Part shown: positions 25,955 to 28,292 of the stretch, one piece after another | Layout of the letters: every line of letters starts with the position of its first letter | How positions within the stretch are numbered: the first letter of the stretch is position 1 | From: Moraxellaceae bacterium | GTDB lineage: Bacteria; Pseudomonadota; Gammaproteobacteria; Pseudomonadales; Ketobacteraceae | Direction of reading: 5' to 3' | NCBI GenBank assembly: GCA_002402125.1 | Contig: NVVG01000002.1 | Span: forward strand, 1 to 28,292 | DNA: 28,292 bases | The notes under the pieces: model-generated | The model's database searches: none | What the model saw: the letters and a program-made list of their open reading frames with translations, nothing else | What the model was told of the DNA's origin: nothing | Position numbers and translations under genes: made by a program

Positions 25955-27877
25955 TTATTGAGCTTTTCGGACGCGTAGGTACCACTCAGACAAGAGTCGT
26001 ACTTGCTTTTCCGTGTAACCCCTGTCGACCATGCGATTAACGAAGTCTTCATGTTTCCTTTGGTCGTTATTGGAGGCTTTGGGATTAAACGAAATAACAG
26101 GTAGGAGGTCTTCGGTATTCGAAAACATCTTTTTCTCTATTACTGTGCGTAGTTTTTCATAGCTTAGCCAGGAAGGGTTTTTTCCTTCGTTGCTTGCGCG
26201 GGCACGTAATACAAAGTTAACCACTTCGTTTCTGAAGTCTTTTGGATTGCTGATTCCGGCAGGTTTTTCGATTTTCTCGAGTTCATCGTTTAGTGATGCG
26301 CGATCAAATATTTCACCGGTGTCTGGATCCCTATATTCTTGATCTTGTATCCAGAAGTCGGCGTAAATCACGAAACGATCGAAAATATTTTGGCCATATT
26401 CAGAATAGGATTCTAAATAAGCGGTCTGAATTTCTTTGCCAATGAACTCTACATAGCGTGGCGCTAAGAATTCCTTGATAAAACGCAGATATCGCTCTTG
26501 TATTTCTGGTGCATATTGTTCTTGTTCAATGGAGTTTTCTAATAGATGCAATAGATGAACCGGGTTTGCTGCGATCTCGGCATGGTCATAGTTGAACACT
26601 TTTGACAAAATCTTAAACGCAAATCGTGTGGATAGTCCATCCATACCTTCGTCGACGCCAGCAGCGTCACGGTATTCCTGGTGAGATTTTGCTTTTGGAT
26701 CGGTATCCTTTAGGTTTTCACCGTCATATATTCTCATCTTCGAATATGCAGATGAGTTTTCTGGTTCTTTTAGCCGCGAAAGCACGGTGAATTGAGCAAG
26801 CATCTTTAATGTGTCTGGTGCGCATTGTGCATTTGCTAAAGAACTGTTGTGGAGTAACTTCTCATATATCTTGGTTTCTTCTGAAACACGTAGGCAATAT
26901 GGTACTTTAACAATGTAGACACGATCGATAAATGCTTCATTGTTTTTGTTGTTTCGGAAAGTTTTCCACTCCGATTCATTTGAGTGCGCAAGAATTATCC
27001 CTTCAAATGGAATGGCGCCCATGCCTTCCGTACTGTTGTAGTTGCCTTCTTGTGTTGCCGTCAGTAAGGGGTGTAGTACTTTGATGGGGGCCTTGAACAT
27101 TTCAACAAATTCTAATAACCCTTGGTTTGATTTACACAGGCCGCCAGAAAATGCGTAACAGTCTGGGTCATTTTGTGCAAATTCTTCCAGTTTTCTAATG
27201 TCGACTTTTCCGACTAACGCCGAAATATCTTGATTGTTTTCATCGCCGGGTTCTGTTTTCGAAACGGCGATTTGGTCCAAGATTGATGGGTGACGTTTTA
27301 CCACTCTAAACTTAGTAATGTCACCATTAAACTCATGCAGGCGTTTTACCGCCCAAGGTGACATAATGCTTGTCACGTATCGTAAAGGGATGCCGTAATC
27401 TTCTTCTAATATTTTCCCATCTTCATTGGGGTCAAACAGAGCCAGTGGCGATTCATTTACCGGTGAACCCTTGATGGCATAAAATGGTGTTTTTTCAATG
27501 AGCTCTTTTAGCTTTTCGGCAAGGCTAGATTTACCGCCGCCTACTGGCCCTAATAAATACAGAATTTGTTTTTTCTCTTCCAGGCCTTGTGATGCATGGC
27601 GGAAGTAAGCAACGATTTGTTCGATGGCATCTTCCATGCCATAGAAATCGTCGAAAGCCGGATAACGTTTAATAATCTTATTGGAGAAAATACGGCTCAT
27701 TCGCAAATCTAAGGAGGTGTCTACGAGTTCTGGTTCGCCGATGGCCTTAAGGATACGTTCGGAGGCACTAGCGTAGGTGGATGGATCTGATTTGCAGAGG
27801 TCGAGGAATTCTTGAAGGCTATACTCTTCTTCTTGAGTCTCTTCATAACGGTTCTGATATTGGCTAAATATGCTCAT
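25955..27877 (-). CDS. yeaG: PrkA/YeaG AAA+ serine protein kinase-like protein
   Basis: A 640-residue protein, full length for PrkA. The N-terminal AAA+ domain has Walker A GPVGGGKSS at 110-118 and the segment GIILAHSNESEWKTFRNN. The C-terminal part (about 400-640) is the PrkA C-terminal domain, with VDEGMDGLSTRFAFKILSKV and FRNEVVNFVLRARASNEGKN. PrkA has been described as a serine kinase, and more recent work on the Bacillus protein describes ATP-dependent protease activity, so the chemistry is not fixed. In enteric bacteria YeaG helps survival under nitrogen starvation. First gene of the operon, with AGGAAGCG before ATG 27877. Confidence 0.96.
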   Translation of the reverse strand: MSIFSQYQNRYEETQEEEYSLQEFLDLCKSDPSTYASASERILKAIGEPELVDTSLDLRMSRIFSNKIIKRYPAFDDFYGMEDAIEQIVAYFRHASQGLEEKKQILYLLGPVGGGKSSLAEKLKELIEKTPFYAIKGSPVNESPLALFDPNEDGKILEEDYGIPLRYVTSIMSPWAVKRLHEFNGDITKFRVVKRHPSILDQIAVSKTEPGDENNQDISALVGKVDIRKLEEFAQNDPDCYAFSGGLCKSNQGLLEFVEMFKAPIKVLHPLLTATQEGNYNSTEGMGAIPFEGIILAHSNESEWKTFRNNKNNEAFIDRVYIVKVPYCLRVSEETKIYEKLLHNSSLANAQCAPDTLKMLAQFTVLSRLKEPENSSAYSKMRIYDGENLKDTDPKAKSHQEYRDAAGVDEGMDGLSTRFAFKILSKVFNYDHAEIAANPVHLLHLLENSIEQEQYAPEIQERYLRFIKEFLAPRYVEFIGKEIQTAYLESYSEYGQNIFDRFVIYADFWIQDQEYRDPDTGEIFDRASLNDELEKIEKPAGISNPKDFRNEVVNFVLRARASNEGKNPSWLSYEKLRTVIEKKMFSNTEDLLPVISFNPKASNNDQRKHEDFVNRMVDRGYTEKQVRLLSEWYLRVRKAQ

Positions 27878-28292
27878 AAACGCTTCCTATCGGGGTCGAT
27901 ATGGTTATTGCTAGTGTTTAAAAACAAAAAGTACTTTTGACGTAATTATTGTTGTTGTGCACCTTCTTATAGATTATTAGTACGTGAGATAGTTCTACTT
28001 GGGTAGTGTTTTTTTGTACGGCCTATTATTCATATTAGACGGTTTTTTTGCTGCTAATGTAAAAAACTGTAAAAAAGATGAAGATTTTGAGTGAGTTACT
28101 GCGCTAGATAGGCGATAAAAAAGGAGCAAGGGTATGAGGCAAATGGGCAATAACCGCAACCATCTCCTGGTTACAATAAAAAAGTATAAGGCTAGAACGA
28201 TAAAGAAATGACCACGTGGTTGCTTACACCGCGTTAACTTGTGTCCAAATACCACTTTCGAGGCAGTAAGCACTGAGCTTGTTTCCCCACAC
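27878..28292. other. AT-rich leader region upstream of prkA
   Basis: About 345 bases without a convincing gene, followed on the right by a possible partial gene end. It is rich in A and T runs, with the repeat TGTAAAAAAC/TGTAAAAAAG at 28059-28077 and a TAATAT on the minus strand as a possible -10, but no -35 at correct spacing. A palindrome ACCACGTGGT lies at 28211-28220. The prkA promoter must lie here, but I cannot place it. A 92-codon open frame at 27995-28273 looks like chance. Confidence 0.5.
28224..28292 (-). CDS. Possible C-terminal end of an unidentified minus-strand gene (partial)
   Basis: From the right edge a minus-strand frame reads VWGNKLSAYCLESGIWTQVN and two further codons before a TAA at 28224. 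The composition looks protein-like, but 22 codons are too few to identify a family or prove coding. If real, it would end about 345 nt upstream of prkA and be read in the same direction. Confidence 0.25.
   Translation of the reverse strand: MWGNKLSAYCLESGIWTQVNAV

Noticed and set aside
27995..28273. Minus-strand open frame of 92 codons upstream of prkA
   Set aside because: Contains a hydrophobic stretch but has no ribosome site, overlaps the likely promoter region and a better-looking frame at the edge, and matches nothing I know.

Overview
The window is a chromosomal segment of a gram-negative gammaproteobacterium, moderately AT-leaning by eye. The gene order rpmE - nuclease - maeB - mrcA (divergent) - pilMNOPQ - aroK - aroB - damX - hemE, with priA on the far side of rpmE, is the one I recall from Pseudomonas and related Gammaproteobacteria. 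A PEP-CTERM protein together with type IV pili suggests an aquatic or marine lineage (for example Cellvibrionales or Alteromonadales-like). That placement is inference and the sequence alone does not settle it.

Layout. (1) 1-3976, minus strand: a minor-pilin operon read right to left, fimT/fimU-like, pilV, pilW, pilX and the first 460 codons of pilY1, which runs off the left edge. (2) 4113-6341, minus: priA, whose conserved N-terminus lies upstream of the first ATG and which seems to use a CTG (or ATC) start. (3) 6563-7186, minus: a PEP-CTERM surface protein with its own terminator and a very good sigma-54 type -24/-12 promoter. (4) 7753-10423, plus: rpmE, a secreted thermonuclease-like protein whose signal-peptide codons contain the rpmE terminator, and a short-form malic enzyme. 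A 24-bp perfect-stem bidirectional terminator separates these from mrcA. (5) 10530-13169, minus: mrcA (PBP1a). (6) 13414-23073, plus: pilMNOPQ, aroK, aroB, an AAA/SPOR DamX-like protein and hemE. (7) 23114-27877, minus: the stress module prkA (yeaG), yeaH and spoVR (ycgB). (8) 27878-28292: AT-rich leader of prkA and possibly the last codons of a neighbouring gene.

How the parts work together. FimT/PilV/PilW/PilX/PilY1 would form the priming tip of a type IV pilus. PilM/N/O/P are the alignment complex linking the inner-membrane motor to the PilQ secretin, so two of the main genetic blocks of the pilus lie within 20 kb here. MrcA and DamX are cell-wall synthesis and division proteins; AroK/AroB (shikimate pathway) and HemE (haem synthesis) are housekeeping. 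PrkA-YeaH-SpoVR is a widespread three-gene stress module whose exact biochemistry is incompletely understood.

I see no CRISPR array, insertion sequence, tRNA, rRNA, prophage or defence island. Most of the window is a conserved housekeeping locus. The unusual points are the PEP-CTERM gene with its sigma-54 promoter between priA and rpmE, the non-canonical priA start, and the terminator embedded in the nuclease signal peptide.
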